64,000 nucleotides of DNA from Oasisia sp. SBJ-2009 (GCA_964017155.1 OZ024865.1:17589587-17653586), one strand, 5' to 3'; shown: positions 8,323 to 17,923, counted from the first letter of the stretch. Made by a program: numbers and translations. Notes: generated from the sequence alone by a model not told the origin.

Positions 8323-11300
8323 TTGCTGTCGAAGCGCCGAAAGGAAACCGTCACGGCTTCAGAACGCGTAGAGGTATCCCAGAGCATAGAAGAAGATTCG
8401 CCTATTCCGCCCGAAAGCGTACCGTTATTCGATGACGTTTCTGACGATCTTCAACGCGTAATACGTAAACACTGGTCGAGTATTCGTACGAGGATTTCGC
8501 ACGGGCGAATTCAGTCGAGATATAACATTCGCATGGAAGACGTCAACACGATGCATATGGAAGATACATTGAGAAGAATATTTTGGGATCAGACCAAACG
8601 GTTTAAAATTAACATGAGTTACGCTTTCATCTTGAGAAACAAAGTGACGGGAGAGTATAGATATTTTCATTCTTCCAATAACTGTTGCGGACGATATTTG
8701 GAGGAACCGTGTTTGATCACAAGTCGGGACGATTTCGATCAGTTCCTGAAGGACATTCAACAACGCGATGTTTTGGAATGGACTCAAAAACAGAGGCCGG
8801 GATCAGCTTGGGTGAGTCAACTGGTCACCAATGTCACGGTATTCGTGAACCGAATCTTAGACCATCCCATCGGGACCCCAAATAGATCCATTCCCCGTCA
8901 CATCAAGAAAAACAAGGGTATAATAACCTTAGAAACAAACAAGGACGGTGAAAGGTACAACGATGGACTCTGCCTGTTCAGGTGTTTAGCTCTTCACCGA
9001 GGGTGTAGCGCGCGTGCATTGGAAACGTGGGTGGGGTGCCTCTACGACGTCTACGGCGAAGAGATCGACATCGCGCACTTTCCCGGTGTCTCCATGATCG
9101 ACCTCCTTCGATTCGAAGACGCATTCCAAGTGAACGTCACCGTGTTTCAACTAATCGAGTCGCGTGGGCCGGCCGGAAACGTGACGTGGGTATCGGAAGT
9201 TGTCAGACGGTCGCTGTGTCGATATCCGGAATCGCTAAACGTTAATTTACACGAAAATCACTTTTCGTACATCAAGGACATTTGCATGTATTGCCAGTCG
9301 TATCGCTGCTCCAAATGCGATTCGTTGTGGAAGTCTCACACGAGACTGCTGAGACACGAACGTACCTGCGAATCCACCTCGAAACGCGTATATCCGGGCG
9401 GAGTGTTTCATGCGCCGCAATCCATTTATCAAAAACTTAAAGAAGAAGGTATCGTCGTCGACGAGGAGCGATGTTATTACCCGTATCGCGCAGCGTACGA
9501 TTTCGAATGTTACATCGACGAAACCGACTTACCACCGTCAACCGAAAAACTACACTGGTTAGCTCGACACGAAGTGCTTAGTGTAAGCGTAGCCTCGAAC
9601 ATTCCGGGACACCGCGAACCGAAATGTTTTGTAACTGACGGCGATCCCGCTGTCGTAGTCGGCAAATTGATGGAAGTATTAGAAGCCATGAGCGACGAGG
9701 CGAGAGGAATGCTCGAGGAACGTTTCCGTGACGTGTTCGAACAACTTTTACAATTGAGCGAAGAATGGGCTGAACACGAATCCGTGCGGGACGACGTCGA
9801 CGGCCACGGAGACGAAGGATCGGACGATGATGAAACGCATGAACGTAAGAACCCGTACAATAAATTAATAGGTCAGCTGCATCGTCATCTGGAACAACTC
9901 CCCGTTATCGGATTCAATTCTGGAAGATACGATTTGAACGTTATCAAGAGGTATATAACTCCTTACATACTGGATTACAACGGCGATGACGACGAAGAGA
10001 ACCGATCTTCATTCTTCGTTATCAAAAAGAACAACAATTTCATGTGTTTGTCAACGCCGACGCTCAAGTTTTTGGACATGACGAACTATCTCGCACCCGG
10101 TTTCAGTTACGACAAATATCTCAAAGCGTACGGGTGCGCGGTGACCAAAGGGTTTCTGCCTTACGAATGGATCGACTCTATCGAGAAACTGAAATGTACG
10201 TCGCTACCTCCGAAAGAAGCCTTTCATAGTAATTTGAAAAACGAAGATATTTCTGACGAGGATTACGGTTATTGTCAGCGGGTTTGGGACGAAAACAATA
10301 TGAAAACGTTTGAGGATTTCTTGATATGGTACAACAATCGGGACGTAGTACCTTTTCTCGAAGCAATAGACAAACAATTTGATTTCTACAAAAGAAGACA
10401 TTTAGATATGTTCAAGGATGGAATTAGTGTACCGGGACTTACATTGAAATATCTTTTTGAAACTTTGTCGCCAAAGGTATACTTCACGCTATTCAATGAA
10501 TCCAATAAAGATCTGTACCGTTTACTGAAAGATTCAGTAACTGGAGGAGTCAGTCTCGTGTTTCATCGCTTTCACGAGAAAGACGTCACGAGATTACGCG
10601 AACTCGACTATGGAACAGCCGCGCGCACGTGCCGATCGATCGTCGGTTTTGACGCGAACGCGTTATACTTGTGGGCTTTGTCGCAAGACATGCCGACGGG
10701 AACTTACACGCGCCGTCGCGCGGATAATAATTTTCGTCCGGGAAACGTGTATTTCTTCGGGAAAATGGCGATGGAATGGTTGGAGTGGACTTCGGCGCAG
10801 ACCGGACATTTCATACGACACCAATTCAACGGTTCCGAAAAGAGACTGGGTAAGCGACAACTTCCCGTAGACGGATGGTGTAGGGACACTAGAACGGCCT
10901 ATCAGTTCCACGGATGCTTTTGGCACGGTCACGACTGCGTCCTCAACGCCGGGAAAGCGTTTAACTCGAGGCTTAACAAAAGCATGCGCGAGCTATTGGA
11001 ACGAACACGGAAAAACACGGAATATCTGCGAACACTCGGTATTACCGTCGTTGAGATGTGGGAGTGTCAATGGCGAGAACATAAAAGACTGGACAGAAAC
11101 ACGAAACAGTTCGTCGATGCTCTCCATCGACCACTAGCTAAAAAATGGGAAATGTCGGAAATAGAAATATTGAACGCAGTCCGCAACGATGCTCTTTTCG
11201 GACTGATTGAGTGCGACATAGAAGTCCCGGAGAGACTACGCGAATACTTCAGCGAAATGCAACCCATATACAAGAACACCGACATAACCAGAGCCGATAT

Positions 11301-12393
11301 CGGGCCTTTCATGCGTCGTTACGCCGAAACTCACAACATCATGCGGCAACCCCTGCGTTCGCTCGTAGCGAGTTACTTTGGAAAACAAATCTTGCTCATC
11401 ACACCATTACTCAAGTGGTACCTGGCGCATGGGCTGATCGTCACTCGGATCTATCAAGTGATCGAATACGAGCCGAATGCTTGTTTCAGATATTTCGGCA
11501 AAGAGGTGTCTGCCGCGCGCCGCGAGGGCGACGCAAATCCCGACCAGTCCATCATCACGGACACGAATAAGCTGTTTGGCAATTGCGCATACTCTAAGAC
11601 AATAATAAACCGAGACAGATACCGCGACGTAAAATACTGTACAGAAGCGGTAGCGGCAAGGCTCGTAAACAGCCGCCGATTCAGACAGCTCGACAAGGTC
11701 GCGGAAGACGTGTACGAAGTCGAGATGAGTAAGCGAGTCATAACATATGAACTACCCATCCAAATAGGCTTCTTTGTGTACCAGTACGCAAAACTCCGCA
11801 TGTTGCAATTGTATTACGACTTTATCGACACCTACGTAGACAGACCGTTGTTCCAATACTGCGAGACCGACACCGATTCCGCGTACATCGCCATCGCGGG
11901 CGCAAACGTGGACGAACTCGTTTCTGCGGACAAACGCGAACACTACTTCCGACACAGAGCCGAATGGTTTACGTCCGAATGTTGCGACGACCACGTAGAC
12001 GCGTACGTTCGTTGTCGACTCGATAATCAACAGTGGATACCCGACGACTGCTGTCTCTCGCGTCAAGCGTACGACAAACGAACGCCGGGTCTCTTCAAAC
12101 GAGAATGGCAGGGGGACGGATTTATCGGGCTGTCGTCCAAAACGTACTACTGTTTCGGGGGCGTCGACAAATTCAGCACGAAAGGACTCAACAAGACTCG
12201 TAATGAGATAAATAAAGACAAGTTTATGCAGGTGCTTACGAGTAGAGTCAGTGGGACCGGTGTAAACAGGGGATTCCAGGTGAAAAACAGTTCGATGTAC
12301 ACTTACGTACAAGAACGCGCTGCGCTTACGTATTTCTATCCGAAACGAATCGTAATAGAAGACGGAGTTACCACCGGGCCACTGCTTATCTAA
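8323..12393 (+). CDS. PolB: Polinton DNA polymerase B (protein-primed type), body of the gene
   Basis: An open frame of over 1,350 codons with no ATG at its beginning; in-frame sequence is open back to 8248 without ATG, so it is normally entered from the zinc-finger exon upstream. From the 8323 frame start: an OTU-like DGLCLFR segment near residue 212; a Cys/His knuckle near 320-350; exonuclease motifs YDFECY (about 389), GFNSGRYDLN (about 530) and NNRDVVPF (about 671); polymerase motif A DANALYL (about 776), motif B region NKLFGNCAYSK (about 1085) and motif C DTDSAYI (about 1182). The order and residues fit a family B replicase with 3'-5' proofreading. It ends at TAA 12391-12393 with AATAAA 25 bases later. 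The polymerase body is intact; the 5' part of the gene carries the breaks noted above. Confidence 0.92.
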   Translation: MLSKRRKETVTASERVEVSQSIEEDSPIPPESVPLFDDVSDDLQRVIRKHWSSIRTRISHGRIQSRYNIRMEDVNTMHMEDTLRRIFWDQTKRFKINMSYAFILRNKVTGEYRYFHSSNNCCGRYLEEPCLITSRDDFDQFLKDIQQRDVLEWTQKQRPGSAWVSQLVTNVTVFVNRILDHPIGTPNRSIPRHIKKNKGIITLETNKDGERYNDGLCLFRCLALHRGCSARALETWVGCLYDVYGEEIDIAHFPGVSMIDLLRFEDAFQVNVTVFQLIESRGPAGNVTWVSEVVRRSLCRYPESLNVNLHENHFSYIKDICMYCQSYRCSKCDSLWKSHTRLLRHERTCESTSKRVYPGGVFHAPQSIYQKLKEEGIVVDEERCYYPYRAAYDFECYIDETDLPPSTEKLHWLARHEVLSVSVASNIPGHREPKCFVTDGDPAVVVGKLMEVLEAMSDEARGMLEERFRDVFEQLLQLSEEWAEHESVRDDVDGHGDEGSDDDETHERKNPYNKLIGQLHRHLEQLPVIGFNSGRYDLNVIKRYITPYILDYNGDDDEENRSSFFVIKKNNNFMCLSTPTLKFLDMTNYLAPGFSYDKYLKAYGCAVTKGFLPYEWIDSIEKLKCTSLPPKEAFHSNLKNEDISDEDYGYCQRVWDENNMKTFEDFLIWYNNRDVVPFLEAIDKQFDFYKRRHLDMFKDGISVPGLTLKYLFETLSPKVYFTLFNESNKDLYRLLKDSVTGGVSLVFHRFHEKDVTRLRELDYGTAARTCRSIVGFDANALYLWALSQDMPTGTYTRRRADNNFRPGNVYFFGKMAMEWLEWTSAQTGHFIRHQFNGSEKRLGKRQLPVDGWCRDTRTAYQFHGCFWHGHDCVLNAGKAFNSRLNKSMRELLERTRKNTEYLRTLGITVVEMWECQWREHKRLDRNTKQFVDALHRPLAKKWEMSEIEILNAVRNDALFGLIECDIEVPERLREYFSEMQPIYKNTDITRADIGPFMRRYAETHNIMRQPLRSLVASYFGKQILLITPLLKWYLAHGLIVTRIYQVIEYEPNACFRYFGKEVSAARREGDANPDQSIITDTNKLFGNCAYSKTIINRDRYRDVKYCTEAVAARLVNSRRFRQLDKVAEDVYEVEMSKRVITYELPIQIGFFVYQYAKLRMLQLYYDFIDTYVDRPLFQYCETDTDSAYIAIAGANVDELVSADKREHYFRHRAEWFTSECCDDHVDAYVRCRLDNQQWIPDDCCLSRQAYDKRTPGLFKREWQGDGFIGLSSKTYYCFGGVDKFSTKGLNKTRNEINKDKFMQVLTSRVSGTGVNRGFQVKNSSMYTYVQERAALTYFYPKRIVIEDGVTTGPLLI

Positions 12394-12417
12394 TTCCGTG
12401 AAAAAAGAAATAATAAT

Positions 12418-12423
12418 AATAAA
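12418..12423 (+). terminator. Poly(A) signal (AATAAA) for the polymerase transcript
   Basis: AATAAA lies 25 bases after the PolB stop and faces a minus-strand AATAAA at 12460-12455, so the two arms converge here. Confidence 0.6.
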
Positions 12424-12454
12424 ATGTGAATGCCGTACATTTGTTGGGTTTTGT

Positions 12455-12460
12455 TTTATT
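12455..12460 (-). terminator. Poly(A) signal (AATAAA, minus) for the right-arm cluster
   Basis: TTTATT on the plus strand lies two bases beyond the protease stop at 12463. It is the only such signal I noted at the end of the minus-strand gene cluster. Confidence 0.55.
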
Positions 12461-12462
12461 AA

Positions 12463-12918
12463 TTACACACCGTTATACAATTGAATAAAATCGAACACGC
12501 GACAATCGTTGTAAACTAGATCGCTACCGAAGGTCTTTACAAATAGTTTCATCGGTATCCCGCGACACCTATGCAGTAAATACACTGTGCAGTATTGTCC
12601 GCACACATTAGATAGTGGGCTTTGAAGTATGTTTTCATTAAACGTCCACTCCGAGCAGTTGTCGCGTAGAAACGTCTCGAATTCTCCGTGTTGCGGGGGT
12701 AGACCGTACGAATCGAAGTACTCCCCTTTTCTTTCGGCGTCCACGAAAATACTTATCCAATGTTGCCCGGGATCCTCTCCGCGATGCGTGTTACAAACGT
12801 AAGCGACGAGATACGCCGCGATCTCGTTCGGTAGTCCATCTTTGGGAACCACCCCCCGAACGATTTTCCTAGCGACGTCGTCGGCAGATAGGATGCGATC
12901 TATCTGGGTCGTATCCAT
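12463..12918 (-). CDS. PRO: Polinton maturation protease, adenain-like cysteine protease
   Basis: A 151-residue protein from the ATG at 12918, which overlaps the stop of the capsid gene as TGATG. The frame is open six bases further upstream but without ATG. The adenain/Ulp1-like triad order is visible: His-Trp (HW near residue 55), an Asp in FDSYG (near 73), and Gln...Cys in the block ending SNVCGQYC (near 110-115). In this family the enzyme cleaves capsid or core precursors during virion maturation. It lies at the 3' end of the virion gene cluster beside the major capsid gene, as in other Polintons and adenoviruses. No break is seen. Confidence 0.88.
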   Translation of the reverse strand: MDTTQIDRILSADDVARKIVRGVVPKDGLPNEIAAYLVAYVCNTHRGEDPGQHWISIFVDAERKGEYFDSYGLPPQHGEFETFLRDNCSEWTFNENILQSPLSNVCGQYCTVYLLHRCRGIPMKLFVKTFGSDLVYNDCRVFDFIQLYNGV

Positions 12919-14219
12919 CAGCAATCGTAGACAATGTTCCTACTGCGATCGATCTCCAAAACCGCCTCGAATTCCCCGTAGACAATCACGTTCATGGTCT
13001 GGTCTAGCGGTTGGTCGAAATGAATCTCGACTCGCAGGTTACCTTTTTGTACCAAATTGAAATGACCGGCGTCGCAAGCGTCGGGGGTCAAGTCAAAAGT
13101 ATACAGCGTGTAGCCGTTGGCAAAGTCGAATCTCGTCAAGTCGTTACCTTCGTCTTGAAACATCTTTCCCGTGCCCGAGAATAGGTTGACGTAGCTACGT
13201 ATGTAGTTTCCGTCACCGAAGCGCGGCTGTATCGGTTTTGCGGGGACTTGTTGGCCGTCAACGTACAAAGCTAGAAAATTCACGCCGTTGTGTTTCATGT
13301 TGAACGGATTTTTGTCGTAGGCCCCGTTGTACGCGTCGTTGTCTACGCAACACACTACCACCCTCTTCGGCAGGACGCCCAGGTACACGTTCTCGTGCGT
13401 GTGAGACATTGCGCCTCTCGGTATCGCGAACACTTTGCAATCGACTCGTCGCACCGGGTACTTGGCTGTCGCTTTTTCTAACGCTTTGATGTGACCCATC
13501 TGCACGGAGGGGTTTAACTTTGCCTTTCTCGCGAACAACGCCGCCTCGTCGATACGTATTTTGAAATCGGGGTTGGCACCGGCTGCCATTAGAGCGAACG
13601 CGTCTTTGCTCTGGACGAGGCGTATTTTCACGTCTACCCCGTTCAGGAGATACCTATCCTGAAAAAACAGGTCTACGTGCAATCGTCCCATCATGTCTAC
13701 CACGCGACCGTCGGCGGTGTAATCTTTTCTTTTCCTCAGTCCCGCGTTCGCTTCGTCCGTTGCATCCATGTGTCCCGCGGTGTCTTTGAACCAGAGACAG
13801 CTGGTGAGTTGAGTTTGTTTGGCTTCCGCCCCGTGACTCAGTAGGGATTCTATGTATGCTCTATAAGGATACGTGTTCGTCGACGGCGTCACGAGGGTAC
13901 CGTTCAACGTGACGTCCACTTGACTAAACAACGAATGCATCTTGTTATTAACGGGTCCGACAGCCGTATTCGGATCGATGTCGTTGCCGTTCGCTTTAGT
14001 CACCCGCGCGCGAACGAGCAGGTACGTGTTGGCTACGTCGAGGTAATCGTCCCCGGAACCGGGCAGCAAGAATTCGATCGGCGCACCGGAGCCTATCGAT
14101 GCCACGGGACGGTGTTCGACCCATTGAGCGTGTTCGATACTCGTTTGAGTCGCGGGCAAACTGAACAGGTCTAGTTCGCTCTTTACTCCCTCGCACGACT
14201 GTTGATGCACGAAAGCCAT
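12918..14219 (-). CDS. MCP: Polinton major capsid protein (double jelly-roll, hexon-like)
   Basis: A 433-residue protein from the ATG at 14219, 5 bases after the stop of the preceding gene. Its N-terminal segment (SELDLFSLP), the central VNNKMHSLFSQVDV and TYPYRAYIE blocks and the C-terminal LTPD block are those of the conserved Polinton/adintovirus capsid family, often annotated in animal genomes as F54H12.2-like. The family forms trimeric pseudo-hexameric capsomers. The frame is intact over its full usual length, and the stop overlaps the protease start. The presence of capsid, penton, ATPase and protease genes implies potential virion formation; that is inference from the family. Confidence 0.92.
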   Translation of the reverse strand: MAFVHQQSCEGVKSELDLFSLPATQTSIEHAQWVEHRPVASIGSGAPIEFLLPGSGDDYLDVANTYLLVRARVTKANGNDIDPNTAVGPVNNKMHSLFSQVDVTLNGTLVTPSTNTYPYRAYIESLLSHGAEAKQTQLTSCLWFKDTAGHMDATDEANAGLRKRKDYTADGRVVDMMGRLHVDLFFQDRYLLNGVDVKIRLVQSKDAFALMAAGANPDFKIRIDEAALFARKAKLNPSVQMGHIKALEKATAKYPVRRVDCKVFAIPRGAMSHTHENVYLGVLPKRVVVCCVDNDAYNGAYDKNPFNMKHNGVNFLALYVDGQQVPAKPIQPRFGDGNYIRSYVNLFSGTGKMFQDEGNDLTRFDFANGYTLYTFDLTPDACDAGHFNLVQKGNLRVEIHFDQPLDQTMNVIVYGEFEAVLEIDRSRNIVYDC

Positions 14220-14224
14220 GGCGT

Positions 14225-14656
14225 CTAGTCGCCGAATATGTCACCGTGCGTCTTCCGGCGCCGACGTTTCTTCGACAGACTGCTCGACGGCGTTGGCGTC
14301 TTCAGTTTTATGCGTCGTTTCCGCCGCGCGTTTGAAGCTCGAACGCCGGGCGGACTGCCAGCGCCGCCGAGCAGGCTGTTGATAAAATCGGTCCCCGCTT
14401 CTTTCGCGCGTCGCTTAGCGGAGTCCTTCACAGACTGTCCCGACATGACATCGTCGGCTACCCGCAACCCCGTCTTCAAGGCGCGTTTACCTAATGCCAC
14501 GGCTCCCCTCTTGATCAGGGGTGCGGCGCTTCTCAAGAGACCCCCGAACAGACTGCCTAATCCGTGACCGCGTTGCACTCTGGACCCCGCGAATACCGGC
14601 AGCGCGCCTCCTACTTGTCTTTGATAGTAGTCTTCGTAGTAGCGATGGCGATTCAT
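14225..14656 (-). CDS. pVI/pX-like minor virion protein
   Basis: A 143-residue basic protein from the ATG at 14656, two bases after the penton-like gene. It has a Tyr/Gln-rich N-terminus, a Gly-rich segment (GHGLGSLFGGLL near residue 31), an amphipathic helix-prone middle (GAVALGKRALKTG), and a very basic C-terminal tail (KKRRRRK). This layout matches the membrane-active or core proteins (pVI/pX-like) encoded next to the capsid gene in adintoviruses and Polintons. The exact homology cannot be settled by eye. No break is seen. Confidence 0.65.
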   Translation of the reverse strand: MNRHRYYEDYYQRQVGGALPVFAGSRVQRGHGLGSLFGGLLRSAAPLIKRGAVALGKRALKTGLRVADDVMSGQSVKDSAKRRAKEAGTDFINSLLGGAGSPPGVRASNARRKRRIKLKTPTPSSSLSKKRRRRKTHGDIFGD

Positions 14657-14658
14657 GT

Positions 14659-15411
14659 TTAAAACAACGACGGCTTGCGACGCCGAAAATGTAGTGTGAC
14701 GGTCACCTTGCCCCGTTCGAATGGTACGCTTCGTCCGGCATCGTCTCTTATATCTACTTCTACCGTTCCGAACTCTTTGTGCAATACGGGCACGTACTGG
14801 ACATTGTCGAAACTTTTCGACACCACGGCCCCGTGACGACCCGTCAAAGGGACGATCCGTAGCAAAGGTACGACGGTGTCACCGACGACGCGAGGTTCAA
14901 CGACGTTAGTGTAGACGTACAGCGAGTAGAATCCTTGGGCCATATCAACAACGGACTGAGCTTCCGCGGTTTCCGTCAGGAATGATTGATCGAAACCTAA
15001 GATGTTCCGCATATCCATAGAAAATATGACGCCCGGATCTAACTGCGCGGTTACCTTTTGCGTGATCTTGCTGTAAGTCAAAGTCACGCCTTGACCTACG
15101 CCGTCGTGCTTCAGTATTTTGTTGATGGCGCCGACCAGTTTTTCCGGTCTGTCGTAGAAACCCGTCTCGATTCGACCCCTCCGAATAACGCTATGATCCG
15201 AACCACTGACAACCGCGAACCAGGCATTGTCGCGTCTGACGTTGTACCAGCTATGGGGGTATTGAATCTCCACCAAACCGCATTCCCACTGACCCACGAG
15301 GCGTACGCGTTGCGGTAATGCCGTGATGTATTTCGTCAACGTGTTACCGGGGTGCAGACTCATTGATGCGTTGCTCGGCAACGTGAGGTAGAAGCCTTGT
15401 TCAGACGACAT
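14659..15411 (-). CDS. mCP: Polinton minor capsid protein (penton-like, single jelly-roll)
   Basis: A 250-residue protein from the ATG at 15411. The N-terminal FYLTLPSNASM block, then GQWECGLVEIQYPHSW, followed by beta-rich sequence, is the conserved start of the Polinton penton-like protein. Members are predicted to form the pentameric vertices of the capsid. The start overlaps the end of the next upstream gene by 11 bases, and a two-base gap separates its stop from the pVI/pX-like gene. The frame is intact. Confidence 0.83.
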   Translation of the reverse strand: MSSEQGFYLTLPSNASMSLHPGNTLTKYITALPQRVRLVGQWECGLVEIQYPHSWYNVRRDNAWFAVVSGSDHSVIRRGRIETGFYDRPEKLVGAINKILKHDGVGQGVTLTYSKITQKVTAQLDPGVIFSMDMRNILGFDQSFLTETAEAQSVVDMAQGFYSLYVYTNVVEPRVVGDTVVPLLRIVPLTGRHGAVVSKSFDNVQYVPVLHKEFGTVEVDIRDDAGRSVPFERGKVTVTLHFRRRKPSLF

Positions 15412-15664
15412 GACCGTTACGTTTCAGCGAGGGATTAGGCAACAGGTAGCCGAGGCAACTGCTCAAAAGCGCTGTCCAAAGATTAGAGTCACCGTTTCCT
15501 TTTGTAAGATTGTAAATACTGACCACGATAACCGTGTACAACACGACGACCTGACACAAAAACACGATTTCCGATTTGGGCCACTCACTCCCGAACAACG
15601 CCCAACGAGAATCGGAGCTTTGACTCCGTTCGACCTCTCCGGGTGCGTCCACCAAATCTTCCAT
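15401..15664 (-). CDS. Small single-pass membrane protein of the Polinton cluster
   Basis: An 87-residue protein from the ATG at 15664. It has an acidic soluble N-terminus, a hydrophobic helix at about residues 33-52 (VFLCQVVVLYTVIVVSIY), and a second weakly hydrophobic stretch near 65-75. Its last codons overlap the penton-like gene start by 11 bases. Similar short membrane proteins occur at this place in other Polintons as far as I recall. Role unknown; a virion or assembly membrane protein is possible. Confidence 0.6.
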   Translation of the reverse strand: MEDLVDAPGEVERSQSSDSRWALFGSEWPKSEIVFLCQVVVLYTVIVVSIYNLTKGNGDSNLWTALLSSCLGYLLPNPSLKRNGHVV

Positions 15665-15694
15665 CGGTCAAATGGTGACGCTATTCGAAGGGGT

Positions 15695-16786
15695 CTATCC
15701 TTTATACTTCATCAACGCGCGGCGATCTAACCAACTGTTGAAAGATTCGGGATAACCCCACCATTTCACCAGGACCTGTTCCTTTCCCGCTCGCTTGCGG
15801 CGCTGCAGTATCTCTTCGATGCGGTAAACCGTGTCGTCCGATATAAACACTTTCTGCAGTTCGGGTTCGTAGAACGTGCCCTCTATCGCTTTTTCCTGGT
15901 CGTCCACCAATCGATAGACCGGTGGCTCCGAATTGTGTACGCTTTTAAACGCGAAGACCTCGTCGCACCAGTTGGGTAAGTAACCTTTAGCGAAACGCTT
16001 CTTAACGTTGCTGATGCGGACGCGATCGCCGACCTTTAAATTGATTTTTGTATCGCCGTCGCCCGTATTCCCGTACAGCCTTTGCCAGACGTCTTCCTGA
16101 TTGGCCTCGTTCACTTTGAGGGGAGCCATACCTATACTTCGGTGATAACTGTTGTTGTAAGAGCGTACCAAGTCTTGTAGCACGTCGCGGTATCGTAGAA
16201 TCTGCCGTTTCGTGAAATGTCTCCACATACGGGTCTTTAAAGTCCGATTAAAACGTTCGACGATACTCGCCTTCGTTTCGTCGTTGTGCGTTGTAAAGTG
16301 ATGAATGTTCTCTTGTTTCAAAAATCTTTTTAATCCGTGATTCAGAAATTCTTTACCTTTGTCCGTCTGCAGTAAAATCGGTCTGTCCGCACCGGTCAAC
16401 AATTGGCGGAAGGCCCTCACGAGAGACGCTCCCGATTTGTTCTTCAGAGGTATACACCACGCCTTCTTCGAAAAAACGTCAATCACGGTAAGTAGGAAGG
16501 TCGTCCCGTCGTTGTATTTTTTCAGTCGAGTCACATCGACGAGATCCGCCTGCCATTGCTGATTCAACCCGCCAACGATAACCCGCCTGCGCTTGAATCG
16601 TCGTCTCACCGGTTTATGAAGAGTATACGCATCCTCCTCCATCAACCAGTTCTTGGCATCGTACGACGGTACACGAGCGGCACGACGCAATCTGTCTACC
16701 CCTCCGTAACTCCCGACGTTTTTCGAATCGAAGTAGATAGCGTTCAATATCCTCCCCAGACGCGCACTTCCATTGGCGCGTTCCAT
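15695..16786 (-). CDS. INT: Polinton integrase (rve family) with C-terminal chromodomain
   Basis: A 363-residue protein from the ATG at 16786. The retroviral-type core shows the catalytic acids in WQADLVDV (Asp about 81), LLQTDKGKEF (Asp about 142) and KASIVERFN (Glu about 177), with 34 residues between the last two. Residues about 320-360 form a chromodomain (YRIEEIL...VLVKWWGYPESFNSW), as in Polinton and some LTR integrases; it could guide insertion to modified chromatin. The enzyme joins the TIR ends to a staggered target cut, in agreement with the 6-bp duplication seen here. A possible N-terminal zinc-binding part is short or absent. The frame is intact. Confidence 0.93.
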   Translation of the reverse strand: MERANGSARLGRILNAIYFDSKNVGSYGGVDRLRRAARVPSYDAKNWLMEEDAYTLHKPVRRRFKRRRVIVGGLNQQWQADLVDVTRLKKYNDGTTFLLTVIDVFSKKAWCIPLKNKSGASLVRAFRQLLTGADRPILLQTDKGKEFLNHGLKRFLKQENIHHFTTHNDETKASIVERFNRTLKTRMWRHFTKRQILRYRDVLQDLVRSYNNSYHRSIGMAPLKVNEANQEDVWQRLYGNTGDGDTKINLKVGDRVRISNVKKRFAKGYLPNWCDEVFAFKSVHNSEPPVYRLVDDQEKAIEGTFYEPELQKVFISDDTVYRIEEILQRRKRAGKEQVLVKWWGYPESFNSWLDRRALMKYKG

Positions 16787-16820
16787 ATCCGCACTGCCCC
16801 GTCTTAGCCGCGTAGTCTTT

Positions 16821-17552
16821 CTAATACGGATCCCAGCGCAAACTTTTCAGGGCCGCGGACGACCAACGACGGCGGTGACGTGTACCTACGCGTTTCGTCG
16901 CCTCGACCGGGGGGCCGTAATCGTCGTCGTCGACGCCCGTCGATTGCATATAACGCCACCGTTCCGGATTTCCCACCAAATCCATTGGTACGTTCATCTC
17001 CTTTAGACCGCGAACAAAACTCTGCCATCCGACCGGTTCGAAATGTCGTCTTTTCCTCAAGATGTCATTGACGAGATCCACTATGTTGCTTCCGGGCACG
17101 ACGATGTTTTTAACCAACAACTGTCCCCGGTCGTTCCATTCTACACCAGTCCCCGTTCTGATTTTGTCCAACAATCTTCGCGCTTTCTTTCTCATTATTT
17201 TAGGAACGCTATCGATAATTTCGCTTTCGAGCGGAACTCGCTTCGGCGACGTCGTTATCTCGTCGTCCGCCTTATCTAAGGTGACTTGTTTTTCCTCGCC
17301 GGACGTCTTCGTGATAGCTACTCGCAAGGGTTCTTGTCTACGTCTGTCGTCCAGGTCGTTGTATCGGCCTAGTACTTGATTATACAACGCCACCTTTTCC
17401 CGGACATCCATATCGGTTCGTTCTAAAATGTTTCGCATTTCGTCGTCGAGGTCACGCAAGACGCTCGCGATCGGCGTATTCGACGGAGCTTTCGCTCGAA
17501 CGTTCTCTAACAAGCGTGGATCCACCAGTGCCATTTTCTTTACGTACTCCAT
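16821..17552 (-). CDS. Conserved Polinton protein of unknown function (243 aa)
   Basis: The ATG at 17552 follows directly on the TAG of the upstream gene (17555-17553) with no spacer. The N-terminal half is charged and helix-prone (residues about 1-75, likely coiled coil). The middle contains a short folded-looking block (about 120-200) with a WNDRGQLLVKN-like strand motif, and the C-terminus is basic. Proteins of this shape, with the block around WNDRG and a conserved VGW, recur in Polinton capsid clusters; no function is known to me. Confidence 0.65.
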   Translation of the reverse strand: MEYVKKMALVDPRLLENVRAKAPSNTPIASVLRDLDDEMRNILERTDMDVREKVALYNQVLGRYNDLDDRRRQEPLRVAITKTSGEEKQVTLDKADDEITTSPKRVPLESEIIDSVPKIMRKKARRLLDKIRTGTGVEWNDRGQLLVKNIVVPGSNIVDLVNDILRKRRHFEPVGWQSFVRGLKEMNVPMDLVGNPERWRYMQSTGVDDDDYGPPVEATKRVGTRHRRRWSSAALKSLRWDPY

Positions 17553-17891
17553 CTACGCTCGCAGTAAGCTTTTAACCAAAGGAAGTATGACCGACGTAGC
17601 CAAGGGCGCCAATAACGCCGACACGAAACCGCCCGTTTGTAAAATCTTTCTTTTATTTTTCGCAGCTTTCCGTTTCACAAGACTACGCATGAGTCCGCGA
17701 TAACGCCTCAACTTCGCCTTGTGTATCGTTTTCAGAGCAAAGTTGCCTTTCAATATGTTGTGCGCGCATTCGCACAAGCTGTCGACGAGTTCTTGCTTGC
17801 CGTTAGCAATTACGGCTTTTATCAGTTTTCCGTCCGCTTTCGTCAACAGGTGAAGACACAGCGCGTTCCTCTTCACTCGCGCTGACATCAT
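17553..17891 (-). CDS. Small conserved Polinton protein with hydrophobic C-terminus
   Basis: The frame is open from 17918, but the first ATG is at 17891, giving 112 residues. It has a helix-rich basic N-terminal region with conserved Cys (LCECAHNILKGN near residue 45), a KKR/RK-rich middle, the motif KILQTGGF, and a hydrophobic C-terminal segment of about 20 residues. The shape (basic part plus terminal amphipathic or hydrophobic helix) suggests a membrane-active or core virion protein. It sits between the ATPase and the 243-residue protein. The function assignment is inference. Confidence 0.65.
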   Translation of the reverse strand: MMSARVKRNALCLHLLTKADGKLIKAVIANGKQELVDSLCECAHNILKGNFALKTIHKAKLRRYRGLMRSLVKRKAAKNKRKILQTGGFVSALLAPLATSVILPLVKSLLRA

Positions 17892-17923
17892 GAATGACGC
17901 GTTTCCGCTCTCGGCCAATCGTT

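Noticed and set aside
9510..9860. Minus-strand frames opposite the polymerase and plus-strand frames opposite the capsid cluster
   Set aside because: They are shadows of long real genes with GC-rich codons and have no independent support.
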